Virus record (IMG/VR): IMGVR_UViG_3300044613_002069
Location: 1 to 42,414 of that record
DNA: 42,414 nucleotides
Source of the DNA: a virus
Direction: 5' to 3' (one strand)
Below the pieces are notes generated by a model. The model was not told where the DNA came from and did not search any database. It saw nothing but the letters and a program-made list of their open reading frames with translations. Below, piece after piece: positions 21,522-28,456 of the stretch; within the stretch, counting starts at the first letter, position 1; each line of letters opens with the position of its first letter. A program made the translations under genes and the position numbers.

Positions 21522-21550
21522 TACGCGCGGAGTCAATTTCTGAAATGCCC
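21522..21550 (-). repeat. 29-base repeat, copy A, before the compact C5 methyltransferase
   Basis: Partner of 20508-20536 (26 of 29 identical). It ends 10 bases before the ATG at 21511, overlapping where an operator or a ribosome-site-proximal control element would lie. Confidence 0.65.
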
Positions 21551-21588
21551 CTATCGCCCGCGAAAGACGCTCTCTGCGGCGTGTGGCG

Positions 21589-21762
21589 TCACAGTTTGTC
21601 ACAGCGGGGCTGCGGCGCGTCCGCACCGATCAAAGCCCGCCGCTCCTCACGGAGTGCGGCGATCTCCTGTCGTTGCGTCCGCACCTCTAGGCGCAGGGCG
21701 TCGATGATTGCTCGCAGTCGGGCGATGTCATCGTTTTCGTCCACGTTTCGTTCCCAATCCAT
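21589..21762 (-). CDS. 57-residue coiled-coil protein
   Basis: Shorter than usual gene-finding limits. ATG at 21762, stop at 21589. The product MDWERNVDENDDIARLRAI continues as IDALRLEVRTQRQEIAALREERRALIG, an acidic head followed by a long heptad helix, ending PQPRCDKL. Similar in build to the 60-residue protein at 20575-20757. No strong ribosome site is seen, so coding confidence is moderate. Confidence 0.5.
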   Translation of the reverse strand: MDWERNVDENDDIARLRAIIDALRLEVRTQRQEIAALREERRALIGADAPQPRCDKL

Positions 21763-21805
21763 ATCAGAAATGATACGTTTTTCGGTGAGTTTCCTATACA
21801 GAAAC

Positions 21806-21852
21806 TGTCACTTTTCGCCAGTTTTTGTTTGGCTTGTGTATCAAAAGTGACA
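21806..21852. repeat. 10-base inverted repeat in AT-rich gap
   Basis: TGTCACTTTT (21806-21815) and AAAAGTGACA (21843-21852) are a perfect inverted pair 27 bases apart, in an AT-rich island between small genes. Suits two binding sites of a dimeric regulator or a loose hairpin. Confidence 0.45.
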
Positions 21853-21859
21853 CACAACG

Positions 21860-22066
21860 CTAATGCTCCAGTAGTTCCGCCGGGATCAGCCGCCGAATCT
21901 CCTCCGCTAGTTCGCGCTCCGGCTGCGTCGGGCTGCCGTGCTTCACCCGGCTGCGACAATGCTGATCGATTTCCCAGAGCGTGGCGAGCGCCTCGCGGCC
22001 CAGCCTTGCGGCGTCGAACTCGCCTTGTTCGTCGGGCAGGCGGTAGCGGAGGGTGGCGGTCGGCAT
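21860..22066 (-). CDS. Small conserved-looking phage protein
   Basis: 68 residues: TATLRYRLPDEQGEFDAARLGREALATLWEIDQHCRSRVKHG, then ELAEEIRRLIPAELLEH. The layout (A.l.Y.LPeE..ef..a..g......l.e.d...R...K.g) matches, from memory, a very common small phage protein family of unknown function. The ATG is 7 bases after a good promoter -10, so its message may have almost no leader. Confidence 0.8.
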   Translation of the reverse strand: MPTATLRYRLPDEQGEFDAARLGREALATLWEIDQHCRSRVKHGSPTQPERELAEEIRRLIPAELLEH

Positions 22067-22073
22067 GGCTCAG

Positions 22074-22101
22074 ATTGTACCGCAGCCGTCACGCTGCGCA
22101 A
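22074..22101 (-). promoter_or_regulatory. Promoter for the 68-residue gene, near-leaderless
   Basis: On the minus strand TTGCGC (22096-22101), 16 bases, TACAAT (22074-22079), then 7 bases to the ATG at 22066. This is one of the best promoter matches in the window and lies in a true gap. Further upstream, 22080-22248 holds no gene, only a small hairpin (22198-22212). Confidence 0.6.
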
Positions 22102-22197
22102 TGACGTTTTGTGGCCGGTTTTCTGGCCGTTGCAAATCCTCTGCCGGAGGCGTTGCTAAGCAGCGGTTTCGTTACAGGCGTGGCCGCTTCGGTGGCC

Positions 22198-22212
22198 GCA
22201 CCACTCTGGTGC
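22198..22212 (-). terminator. Short hairpin after the tail-fibre operon
   Basis: GCACCA and TGGTGC pair around a 3-base loop, 37 bases after the stop of the 105-residue gene. No U tract follows on the minus strand, so a classical terminator is not certain. Confidence 0.3.
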
Positions 22213-22248
22213 AAGAGCGCACATTCACAACATAAGGTGAAGAGCGAA

Positions 22249-22566
22249 CTACACCAGCGGCGGATCGGGCGGCAGCAACGCCACCGCGTCGGCCCATGGC
22301 AGAACCTCAACGCTCGCACCTAGCACGGCCTTATCCGCTGCGGCCCACATGGCATGGAGAAGCCCGCCGGGTTCGATCTCGGTGAGAACGTCGGCGCATA
22401 GCATGAGCCGCCCATCCGTCAGCACGCGAGGCACGGGGACGCAGTTGGTGCTGCCGTACTGCGCGTGCAGTTCCGCGAGCCTAGCCGCTAGTTGCGCCGT
22501 GAAGACGAGGGCCAGCCCGCGAGCGTCGGCGTAGGAAATTGGGAGCGTTACATCAGACAGCGTCAT
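22249..22566 (-). CDS. Small protein at end of tail operon, unknown
   Basis: 105 residues from ATG at 22566, coupled to the gene before it (ATGA) and preceded by GAGGAA. Helical, Ala/Leu-rich: SYADARGLALVFTAQLAARLAELHAQYG, then VPVPRVLTDGRLMLCADVLTEIEPGGLLHAMWAAADKAVL. No motif is recognised. It may be a structural or chaperone protein because it follows the fibre genes. Confidence 0.65.
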   Translation of the reverse strand: MTLSDVTLPISYADARGLALVFTAQLAARLAELHAQYGSTNCVPVPRVLTDGRLMLCADVLTEIEPGGLLHAMWAAADKAVLGASVEVLPWADAVALLPPDPPLV

Positions 22567-23420
22567 ATGTTCCTCTGAAGCGCCGTCTGAAAAGCCTGCA
22601 CAGCGTTGTAAAAGGCGAGGGCTTGCGCGTCCGTAAAGTTCAAGCCGACCGAATACATGCAAGCGCGGCCAGAGAAGAACTGGGAAGCCCCGCTGCCAGT
22701 ATTTGTGGCGAACACAAACAGCGAGTTCATGCCGCTCGCAAACGCACTTGATCCACTTGTATTGGACGTTCCGTTGATGTTGATGCCGTTTCTGTAACCT
22801 ACGCCGGTTCCGCCGGACCTCTGTCCCAACAGGTGGCCGTTACGCGCCGAGATAGCGGCGTTCTCTAGCCCTGAGTTAGAACCGCCGCCGAAACGTACAT
22901 ACATGCCTATAGTTGAGAACGCTCCAGCAAACAACGAGTTGCCGAACGCAGAGGTGGAGGCGATGAAAAACGTGGTACTCAACGTCGCAGGGAAGTACCC
23001 GCTGTTGTGATAATTCTGCTCCGACAGCCCAGCGGTAAACGGATTCAGCCCAGTGGCCAGATGTTTGCTTGTGTTGCTGACGGCCTGCAAGCCTCCGCTT
23101 GCGCCTGTTTCAGCGTAATCGCCGCTCACAAAAGGCCCGTTATTCGTGTCGGTCGTGTTGCCGAATTGTGTGCCAGTGCGGCTCTGGCCCCGATACAGAG
23201 GGACTAAGGCCGCGTTCAACTCAGTCCCGGCGAATAGGTTGAGCCGGTAGAAGCGGTCGCGTATGCCAGCCGCGTCGATAGAGAAACAGAATTTCGACAC
23301 GGCGGCCAGCGTCGATCCGCTCACCGTGCCGCCGTTGGCGATGACGGCGTTTCGCCACACCTGAGCCTCCGGGTGAAGGCCCGTCTGGCGGGGCCGTAGC
23401 AGGCGGGGCGACATTGGCAT
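22563..23420 (-). CDS. Virion protein, possible tail fibre/receptor-binding type
   Basis: 285 residues from ATG at 23420 (an in-frame ATG at 23414 is also possible). It begins with QVWRNAVIANGGTVSGSTLAAVSKFCFSIDAAGIRDRFYRLNLFAGTELNAALVPLYRG, a pattern seen in many phage tail/fibre-region proteins. The rest is Gly/Ser/Asn/Thr-rich (SGDYAETGASGGLQAVSNTSKHL, RFGGGSNSGLENAAISARNGHLL), as in beta-rich adhesion domains. The end, LNFTDAQALAFYNAVQAFQTAL, is helical. Location and composition point to a surface-exposed distal tail protein. Confidence 0.7.
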   Translation of the reverse strand: MPMSPRLLRPRQTGLHPEAQVWRNAVIANGGTVSGSTLAAVSKFCFSIDAAGIRDRFYRLNLFAGTELNAALVPLYRGQSRTGTQFGNTTDTNNGPFVSGDYAETGASGGLQAVSNTSKHLATGLNPFTAGLSEQNYHNSGYFPATLSTTFFIASTSAFGNSLFAGAFSTIGMYVRFGGGSNSGLENAAISARNGHLLGQRSGGTGVGYRNGININGTSNTSGSSAFASGMNSLFVFATNTGSGASQFFSGRACMYSVGLNFTDAQALAFYNAVQAFQTALQRNI

Positions 23421-23457
23421 GGGTGCGCTCTTGTGGTGATGTAGTGCAGGTTGCGAC

Positions 23458-23727
23458 CTAGACCACTGTCCACGACACGATCCTGCCGTCTTGGACAACG
23501 ACCAAGTTGTTTATATCGTCGCCGTCCCTGACGTAAAACGTGCCGCTGACCCCACCGCCTACCTGCGAGACTGTGCCGTTGTTTTTCCCAACGTACAAAA
23601 TCCCGTCGGCGGTGTTTGCGGCCAGCTCGCCGGGCCGCAGCGACCCGGTCGAAGGCGCCTCGTTCGGCACTGCGGATCGTTTGGGCAGGATTCTGCCGCC
23701 GCGGAGGTCGCTGTCTCGATATGCCAT
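23458..23727 (-). CDS. Tail-fibre-like protein, N-terminal attachment type
   Basis: 89 residues from ATG at 23727 (AGAGGTG upstream). The core ILPKRSAVPNEAPSTGSLRPGELAANTADGILYVGKNNGTVSQVGG is the 'PGELAvNtadg.lyvgk..g' element found at the N-terminus of many phage fibres and tropism proteins. Here it stands alone, followed by a short strand region (TFYVRDGDDINNLVVVQDG). Probably a small fibre or base-plate component. Confidence 0.75.
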   Translation of the reverse strand: MAYRDSDLRGGRILPKRSAVPNEAPSTGSLRPGELAANTADGILYVGKNNGTVSQVGGGVSGTFYVRDGDDINNLVVVQDGRIVSWTVV

Positions 23728-23740
23728 TGGCACCTCTTTT

Positions 23741-24064
23741 CTAGTTCTGCGGAGTCGTTGTGACTGGCCTCGAAATCACCGTTTTGACCTGCTCGCGGAG
23801 TTCACGCTGGCCGTGGGCCAGCTCTTCCAGGGTTTCGACCTGCTGCCCCTGCGCCGCCGAAATCTCCTTCAGCGTCTCGCTCGTCGCCTCAAGGAACTGG
23901 ACGTGGGCCTCGACCATCGGCTCGACGAGCGTCCCGTGCAGCGTGATCGCTGCCTCGCGGCCCAGCCAAATCACTACGCCCAAGAGCACGACAGGAACGC
24001 CGAAGCGTTCGGCGACCCGCAACAGCGAGTCCAGGATGCCCTGCTTGAGTTCGTCGGCCGTCAT
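23741..24064 (-). CDS. Membrane protein with coiled-coil tail
   Basis: 107 residues. A short helix (ELKQGILDSLLRVAERFG) is followed by one transmembrane segment (VPVVLLGVVIWLGREAA) and a long amphipathic coiled coil (HVQFLEATSETLKEISAAQGQQVETLEELAHGQRELREQVK). The form, one membrane helix plus a coiled coil, occurs in some class III-type holins and phage membrane proteins, but there are no diagnostic residues. It sits in the tail-fibre region, where lysis genes often lie. Confidence 0.7.
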   Translation of the reverse strand: MTADELKQGILDSLLRVAERFGVPVVLLGVVIWLGREAAITLHGTLVEPMVEAHVQFLEATSETLKEISAAQGQQVETLEELAHGQRELREQVKTVISRPVTTTPQN

Positions 24065-24071
24065 CGCAGCC

Positions 24072-24428
24072 TCACGTCTTCATCGTGACGATGCAGACGG
24101 CGGCCGTCGAGTTCGTCGACACCGACACGATCTTGATCGCGCCGCAGCCATACGTCTCGTCGGGGAGGGCGTAGACGCGGGCCTCGGTCGTCGAGGGGGC
24201 CAGGGTCAGGTCAGCAGCCGAGCCGTCCACTTTGTAGAGCCGGCCAAACGTGCTGGTGAGGGCGTCGGACGCCCAGACCTGGAGGGTCGTGGCCGCGGTG
24301 CTGACGGTGCCCATCTCCAGGGTGCCGCCGGCCACGTCGTCCCAGCGGAGCGTCGTGGCAGCGGCCACCGACGTCGAGAGCGTGATCGGGGTGGCCTTGA
24401 ACTTACGACGAATCTTCGGTTCGGACAT
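24072..24428 (-). CDS. Small virion-type protein, unknown
   Basis: 118 residues from ATG at 24428, chosen over a GTG at 24437 because AAGGAGG lies 8 bases upstream of the ATG and would overlap the GTG. The product is beta-rich, Thr/Ala/Ser-rich (TPITLSTSVAAATTLRWDDVAGG, VSTAATTLQVWASDALTSTFGRL), as in phage decoration or tail proteins. No named family. A promoter-like motif lies 70 bases upstream. Confidence 0.7.
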   Translation of the reverse strand: MSEPKIRRKFKATPITLSTSVAAATTLRWDDVAGGTLEMGTVSTAATTLQVWASDALTSTFGRLYKVDGSAADLTLAPSTTEARVYALPDETYGCGAIKIVSVSTNSTAAVCIVTMKT

Positions 24429-24488
24429 ATTCCGCACCTCCTTGTGCGTTGCGGGCCTCGATGGGCCGCTCGTGGCGTGTCACAGGGC

Positions 24489-25037
24489 TTATTGTTGTAT
24501 TGTAGCCTTTGGGCAGGCCGCGATGGCCGATTCGACGGTCTGCCGCAGCCGCTCGATGGTCGACCAGTTGCCGATCACGCGATCGATAAGAACCGGCGAA
24601 ACGCCGCCCTCGCTGGCGTGGCGAGCGGCGAGCCCCTGGATGCTTCCGCTCCCGCGGACGACCTGCCAGATGACCCCGCCGGCAGCCTTGATCGCTGCGG
24701 CCTCGTTGTCGAACCTGCAATCTGTGATGACAACGTCTCGGCCCTCGTCGAGCAGCCGCTGCACCCGCCGCATGGCCGTGTCGACCCAGATCGTCTCGCT
24801 GACCATGCCCCTGCCCCATTCCGTGCCGAGGGTCTGAAGGAGCTGCCTGGGCGACTGCCCGAGCCAGTCAATCGGCCGCTCCTTCGTCTCGCGGTCACGC
24901 ATCTCGGCCGGCGTCATCCCGGTGACGATCGCCACCATCTCGTACAACGGGTCGGCAAACGCTACCCGGTCAAACCCCAGGATGCTCGCGATCGTGTCCT
25001 TGCCGCTCCCAGCCGCCCCACACACACCAATCAGCAT
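24489..25037 (-). CDS. Deoxynucleoside monophosphate kinase
   Basis: 182 residues. Walker A GAAGSGKDT (7-15, K13), the nucleotide-binding ADPLYEMVAIVTG region, the conserved LLQTLGTEWGR, DVVITDCRFDNEAAAIKAAGG and VVRGSGSIQGLAARHASE. This matches the T4 gp1-type/phage dNMP kinase family, which phosphorylates dNMPs and often modified dNMPs. In a phage with cytosine methyltransferases and glycosyltransferases it may serve a modified-nucleotide route, but plain dNTP supply is equally likely. The ATG follows directly on the stop of the upstream gene. Confidence 0.88.
   Translation of the reverse strand: MLIGVCGAAGSGKDTIASILGFDRVAFADPLYEMVAIVTGMTPAEMRDRETKERPIDWLGQSPRQLLQTLGTEWGRGMVSETIWVDTAMRRVQRLLDEGRDVVITDCRFDNEAAAIKAAGGVIWQVVRGSGSIQGLAARHASEGGVSPVLIDRVIGNWSTIERLRQTVESAIAACPKATIQQ
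24499..24504 (-). promoter_or_regulatory. TACAAT -10-like site before the 118-residue virion gene
   Basis: GGCTACAATACAA on the minus strand, inside the last codons of the dNMP kinase. It resembles the site before the capsid gene (CCTACATTACAAGATAT). No good -35 is seen. Confidence 0.35.
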
Positions 25038-25229
25038 CTAGTCACGCCTTCCTAGCCACTGCGGTGGCGGATTGTTTTCCATCATGGCGACCCGGTACTT
25101 GAGCCGCTCGATCTCCTCCAGCGCCCGGCCCAAGGCCGCGGCGAGGGTGCCGTTCGCTGCCGTCCAAGAGTTCGGCGGGCCGTACTTGTTGACGAGCGTC
25201 CAGGCTCGTTGGATTTCGTCGTTGGTCAT
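25038..25229 (-). CDS. Small protein, unknown
   Basis: 63 residues: MTNDEIQRAWTLVNKYG, then NGTLAAALGRALEEIERLKYRVAMMENNPP, a helix-rich small protein. ATG overlaps the metallophosphoesterase stop (ATGA) and its TAG is followed directly by the dNMP kinase ATG. No family recognised. Confidence 0.65.
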   Translation of the reverse strand: MTNDEIQRAWTLVNKYGPPNSWTAANGTLAAALGRALEEIERLKYRVAMMENNPPPQWLGRRD

Positions 25230-26275
25230 TTCAAGAAGATGGGCAGCACTTTCGTGACCCGCCCGTGCTCATGGTCGATGATGACGAGGGACTGCGATGG
25301 GGGCTGGTATTCCGCCTTAATCCTGTCGGCGAAGGCGTTGTGGCCGATGAGGCAGCCGTTCGCCACGAAGCGGTAGGGGAGCCAACTAAAGCAGTGCCAG
25401 TGGCCGAAGATGTCGAGGTCGGCACGCTGCGCTTGGTTCCAGTTCGCGATGGCCTTGTTGGCCGGGATGGTCAGACCGCCGACGCCGCCGCCGAACCGAA
25501 TTGCATGGCCGTGATGCGCCCGCACAATGAAGCCGTCGAGGTTGATGTTGTTGAGATACCCCTCGCCAACCTGCCACTCGACTGTCTTTCGCTTCTCCTG
25601 CCCCGCCATCGTCAAATAGAGGTGCTGCTCGAACGAGTGGTCGTTTTCCGTCGCCATACGCGGGAACTTCGTGCTGCGGCCATGATTGCCGCTGCACGTT
25701 GCCACGAGCACCGGGGCGATCTCCTGCATGGCGTCAATCACGCCGCCCAGGCGTTCGCCGGCCCAGCGCGTTGCGGCCAGCGGGGCGAGCTGCGTCACTT
25801 CAACGAGGTCGTCGTGAATATGCCCCGTGATGAAATCGCCGAGCGCGGCCACGACGATGCGACGAATGCCAGTCAAATGCTTCTCATGCTCGATGAGCAT
25901 CGACGCACGCTGGACGAGTTGCTGGATGCGCCGGTCGGCGATCTCCAGGGTGAACGTGTTCAGGTTTCTGCACGTTTCCGGCCGCACTTCCTCCTCAACG
26001 TGCCAGTCGGAGAGCACGAGGATAGCCGTGGCCTCGGGGCGGCCTGCCTTCGGCCGCTGGCGGCTGATCTTCTTCGACTTGACGTCGGCCAGGGCCGTCA
26101 GGCTCGCGACGGCGTCCTTCTCGGCCTCGAGCCTGTGGAGCGCAGACTCGTACTTCTTGCGAAGCGTCGAGAGTTCGTTCCGCAGACGCGCCGCCTCAGC
26201 ATCTTTGCCGACTTCTACCTGTCGCTCGATCGCAGCCAGCGTAGGATTGTTGTTTCGCTTTTTGGCGCGGGCCAT
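25226..26275 (-). CDS. Calcineurin-like metallophosphoesterase
   Basis: 349 residues from ATG at 26275, chosen because AAGGAGG lies 5 bases upstream; the longer frame has no such site. The N-terminal 80 residues are a coiled coil (ERQVEVGKDAEAARLRNELSTLRKKYESALHRLEAEKDAVASL). The catalytic part has the family's metal ligands in order: LSDWHVEE (D-x-H), ALGDFITG (GD), CSGNHGR (GNH), AHHGHA and FGHWHCF (GHxH). Phage members are linked to DNA repair (SbcD-like), phosphatase or RNA-processing roles; the exact substrate is unclear. Confidence 0.9.
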   Translation of the reverse strand: MARAKKRNNNPTLAAIERQVEVGKDAEAARLRNELSTLRKKYESALHRLEAEKDAVASLTALADVKSKKISRQRPKAGRPEATAILVLSDWHVEEEVRPETCRNLNTFTLEIADRRIQQLVQRASMLIEHEKHLTGIRRIVVAALGDFITGHIHDDLVEVTQLAPLAATRWAGERLGGVIDAMQEIAPVLVATCSGNHGRSTKFPRMATENDHSFEQHLYLTMAGQEKRKTVEWQVGEGYLNNINLDGFIVRAHHGHAIRFGGGVGGLTIPANKAIANWNQAQRADLDIFGHWHCFSWLPYRFVANGCLIGHNAFADRIKAEYQPPSQSLVIIDHEHGRVTKVLPIFLK

Positions 26276-26484
26276 GATTCCTCCTTGCAGCGGGCGACGA
26301 TCCCCTTGAACACCGATAGAATCTGCACTCCTTGCAGGCTTCCCGACTGCCAGGCTTGGCGAATCTCTTCCATCTCGTCGCGGGCGTGTTGCGGCAGGTG
26401 CTTCGTCCATGTTTTGTTGGGCCTGTTTTTCTTGGCGTCCTCGTCAGCAGCGAGGATGCAGGCCAGCAGGCTTTTCTTTGGCAT
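26215..26484 (-). CDS. Small basic protein, unknown
   Basis: 89 residues from ATG at 26484, overlapping the upstream stop by one base (TGATG). It reads MPKKSLLACILAADEDAKKN, RPNKTWTKHLPQHARDEMEE, QAWQSGSLQGVQILSVFKGI and ETTILRWLRSSDR. A C-terminal helical end with W and R may bind nucleic acid. It overlaps the first 20 codons of the metallophosphoesterase by 61 bases in another frame. Family unknown. Confidence 0.6.
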   Translation of the reverse strand: MPKKSLLACILAADEDAKKNRPNKTWTKHLPQHARDEMEEIRQAWQSGSLQGVQILSVFKGIVARCKEESWPAPKSETTILRWLRSSDR

Positions 26485-26774
26485 CAGTCCTCCCTCTCTC
26501 GGTATCCGAGCGTCCAGAGAACGCGAGCAATGTCGCGGGCGCTCTCGGTGATGTGCTCCTCGCTCACCGTCGGGTAGCAAACATGAAGGAGTTCGTGGAT
26601 GATCGTTTCCAGCCGGCTCCGTTTGGAGAGCCTCTCGTCGACCAGAATCTTTCGCTCCATTCGCGGATTCTTTGAATCCGGCAGATACGCCCAGCCGGCC
26701 GCCTGGCCCTTCAATCTGCAAAACCGCAGGAGCCAGCGAGCCCCGGCCACAGTGAAATGGTGGTCATCCGGCAT
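26484..26774 (-). CDS. Zinc metallopeptidase-like protein (HELLH)
   Basis: 96 residues. The motif RLETIIHELLHVCYPTVSEEHITESARDIARVL has HExxH (HELLH) with an E further on (EEH), the layout of compact metallopeptidases such as SprT/ImmA-like folds. The N-terminus (FTVAGARWLLRFCRLKGQAAGWAYLPD) may form the strand platform. A minimal protease or a phage chaperone-like factor is possible. The ATG is 8 bases after a promoter -10, so the message may be leaderless. Confidence 0.75.
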   Translation of the reverse strand: MPDDHHFTVAGARWLLRFCRLKGQAAGWAYLPDSKNPRMERKILVDERLSKRSRLETIIHELLHVCYPTVSEEHITESARDIARVLWTLGYRERED

Positions 26775-26782
26775 GGGGCTAT

Positions 26783-26810
26783 ATTGTCGCGGTGTAGCCT
26801 ATGTGGTCAA
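26783..26810 (-). promoter_or_regulatory. Promoter before the HELLH gene, near-leaderless
   Basis: Minus strand TTGACC (26805-26810), 16 bases, GACAAT (26783-26788), then 8 bases to the ATG at 26774. GGCTACA lies in the spacer. A good sigma70-like match. Confidence 0.6.
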
Positions 26811-27242
26811 TGGGGGTTTCTGGGCTTCTTTGGCACGCTTCGCCTCCGCTTTGCGGGCGTTACTGATCGCGCGTTTCACGAGCAACCTACCGGCGGCGTC
26901 AAGGAAGGGCAGGCCGCGCTCCTCGGCAGCCTCGCGCAGAAAGCCCATGATCTCGGCCATGCCCTCCTCGCTCTCGCACCAATCGCAGCCCTTGGCGTCC
27001 ATGTAGGCGGCGCGGCTCGTGCATTTGCAGTCGGGCGTGGCGACGATGCGGAAGGGCCACATGAGCAACAGTCGCCTAAGTTCCGTGCCTGGGCCGATAG
27101 ATAAAAAAAACGCTGCTTCTGTCTCAACTAAAACCAATTTGCCATTTTTGCCAATTACAAAATTGCCGCAAAGTTCGCGGGGCAGTTTTGCCTCGTCGCA
27201 GCAAATGTAGAACTCATCTTGATGAACGTAAAGTTGTGGCAT
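26799..27242 (-). CDS. Cysteine-motif protein, unknown
   Basis: 147 residues. It has an N-terminal beta region (LYVHQDEFYICCDEAKLP, VIGKNGKLVLVETEAAF) and a cysteine set CKCTSRAAYMDAKGCDWCE (residues about 84-101, C-x-C...C-x-x-C) that could bind zinc. A helical end AEIMGFLREAAEERGLPFLDAAGRLLVKRAISNARKAEAKRAKEAQ follows. Not recognised as a named family. It closes the tail-fibre gene run, just before the HELLH gene. Confidence 0.7.
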   Translation of the reverse strand: MPQLYVHQDEFYICCDEAKLPRELCGNFVIGKNGKLVLVETEAAFFLSIGPGTELRRLLLMWPFRIVATPDCKCTSRAAYMDAKGCDWCESEEGMAEIMGFLREAAEERGLPFLDAAGRLLVKRAISNARKAEAKRAKEAQKPPLTT

Positions 27243-27251
27243 TTGTTGGCC

Positions 27252-27743
27252 CTAGCACGAAACTGTCGCAGTGCCGGAAATGAAATTGAATCCGGTGCCG
27301 CTAGAAATAGTCCCAGATATACCGCCGCACGGACTGTCTGGAAGCCCGGCAAAATCAGCGCATGTAGCCCCCTGGAATGGGATTGTTCCTATAGCGCCAC
27401 TCTGCCAATTTTGACCAGATGAATCTACAAAACGCACGCGCATGCCAACGCTCCAAAAGTACCTTATGATTGGCGGGGTGCAGCTTGTGCCAGTGCAGAC
27501 CAGTAATGCATCTGCGTAGTAATAATAATCTATCCAGTAACCGCTCGGGTATACAAGCCTTCCCGCGTATTTCTCAATTCCAAGATAAGGCCGACTGCTT
27601 TGAGACCCTGTTGGCTGTAAATTTGCTGTAGTTGAGTCGTTGTAGTATGAAAAACTAAAGCCAGATGTAGTAATGGTAATGCTTGCTGGCGCGTTCGCGT
27701 TCAGCGCATCATTGCAAGAAGTTGGGCCGCAGCAGCAAGCCAT
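27252..27743 (-). CDS. Cys-rich virion-type protein
   Basis: 163 residues, starting MACCCGPTSCNDAL with three adjacent cysteines, and further CTGTSCTPP, GATCADF and SPCGG. The middle is Tyr/Ser/Gly-rich (FSFSYYNDSTTANLQPTGSQ, YWIDYYYYADALLV), typical of a surface-exposed beta fold. Base use is visibly more AT-rich than its neighbours, so it may have been acquired recently. Likely a distal tail/receptor-region protein; family unknown. Confidence 0.7.
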   Translation of the reverse strand: MACCCGPTSCNDALNANAPASITITTSGFSFSYYNDSTTANLQPTGSQSSRPYLGIEKYAGRLVYPSGYWIDYYYYADALLVCTGTSCTPPIIRYFWSVGMRVRFVDSSGQNWQSGAIGTIPFQGATCADFAGLPDSPCGGISGTISSGTGFNFISGTATVSC

Positions 27744-27745
27744 GC

Positions 27746-28456
27746 TTACGCCTTAAATCGCAGAATTGTGGAGGTGAACGTAGAGTTGATCACTGTAATT
27801 GTCTGCGTACCTGACATCGAAACACTGATCGCGGTCTGCGTCCCTGACATCGACACAACAGTTGCCGTTTGCGTTGCGCCGGCAGATGAGATTGACGCAG
27901 TGGCTGTTGATGCAGTTACGCTAATCGTGCAACTGGCTGTATTCAGGGAGGCTTGCACGCCAGTGACAAACGTGATCGCCGAAGTTTGGCCCGCCTGTGA
28001 AAACGTGATTATGGACGTGCTGTCCGTTCCAAAGAATCGGATCACCGACGTACCGCCAGTGCTAAATACTGTCGACGACGAAGTAGAGCCGACAAACACC
28101 GCCGTCGCCGTCTCAAACGGCACGTCGATAAGAAACCACGCGGTGCCGTCCTTGGCGATCCCGCAGTCAGTGGCTGCCGTTGCCGTAGACGTGACAGGGA
28201 AAAATAGATTCGTCACGCTCGCCGTATTCGGCGTCGCCGTCTGATACTTGAACGTCACCGTCTTCGCGTCGCCGATCGACCACGCGCCGGTAAACGTACA
28301 AACCCGAAACACCTTGCCGCCGCCAGCGGACGGCAAGCTCTCAAACCTCGTCGGTATCTTCGTCGCCCCCGGCCCGTCGGGCATCCCATCAACGCGCGCG
28401 ATCGTGCGCTTGATGTCTTGGCGAAGGCCTTCGCTGATGAGGAAGCCGCGTGCCAT
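27746..28456 (-). CDS. Tail/fibre-region structural protein with internal repeats
   Basis: 236 residues. After MARGFLISEGLRQDIKRTIARVD, a Pro/Gly linker and a beta region (KTVTFKYQTATPNTASVTNL) come, then a long Thr/Ser/Ala/Val-rich end with tandem copies of VVSMSGTQTA, VSMSGTQT and related strands (residues about 170-220). Such repeats build fibrous beta stacks. The start overlaps the stop of the gene before it by one base (TAATG). A distal tail or fibre component is likely. Confidence 0.75.
   Translation of the reverse strand: MARGFLISEGLRQDIKRTIARVDGMPDGPGATKIPTRFESLPSAGGGKVFRVCTFTGAWSIGDAKTVTFKYQTATPNTASVTNLFFPVTSTATAATDCGIAKDGTAWFLIDVPFETATAVFVGSTSSSTVFSTGGTSVIRFFGTDSTSIITFSQAGQTSAITFVTGVQASLNTASCTISVTASTATASISSAGATQTATVVSMSGTQTAISVSMSGTQTITVINSTFTSTILRFKA

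Noticed and set aside
23760-25055. 431-codon plus-strand ORF
   Set aside because: Antisense to the membrane protein, virion protein and dNMP kinase, all of which have clear family features; its product is low-complexity.
25265-26551. 428-codon plus-strand ORF
   Set aside because: Antisense to the metallophosphoesterase with intact metal motifs.
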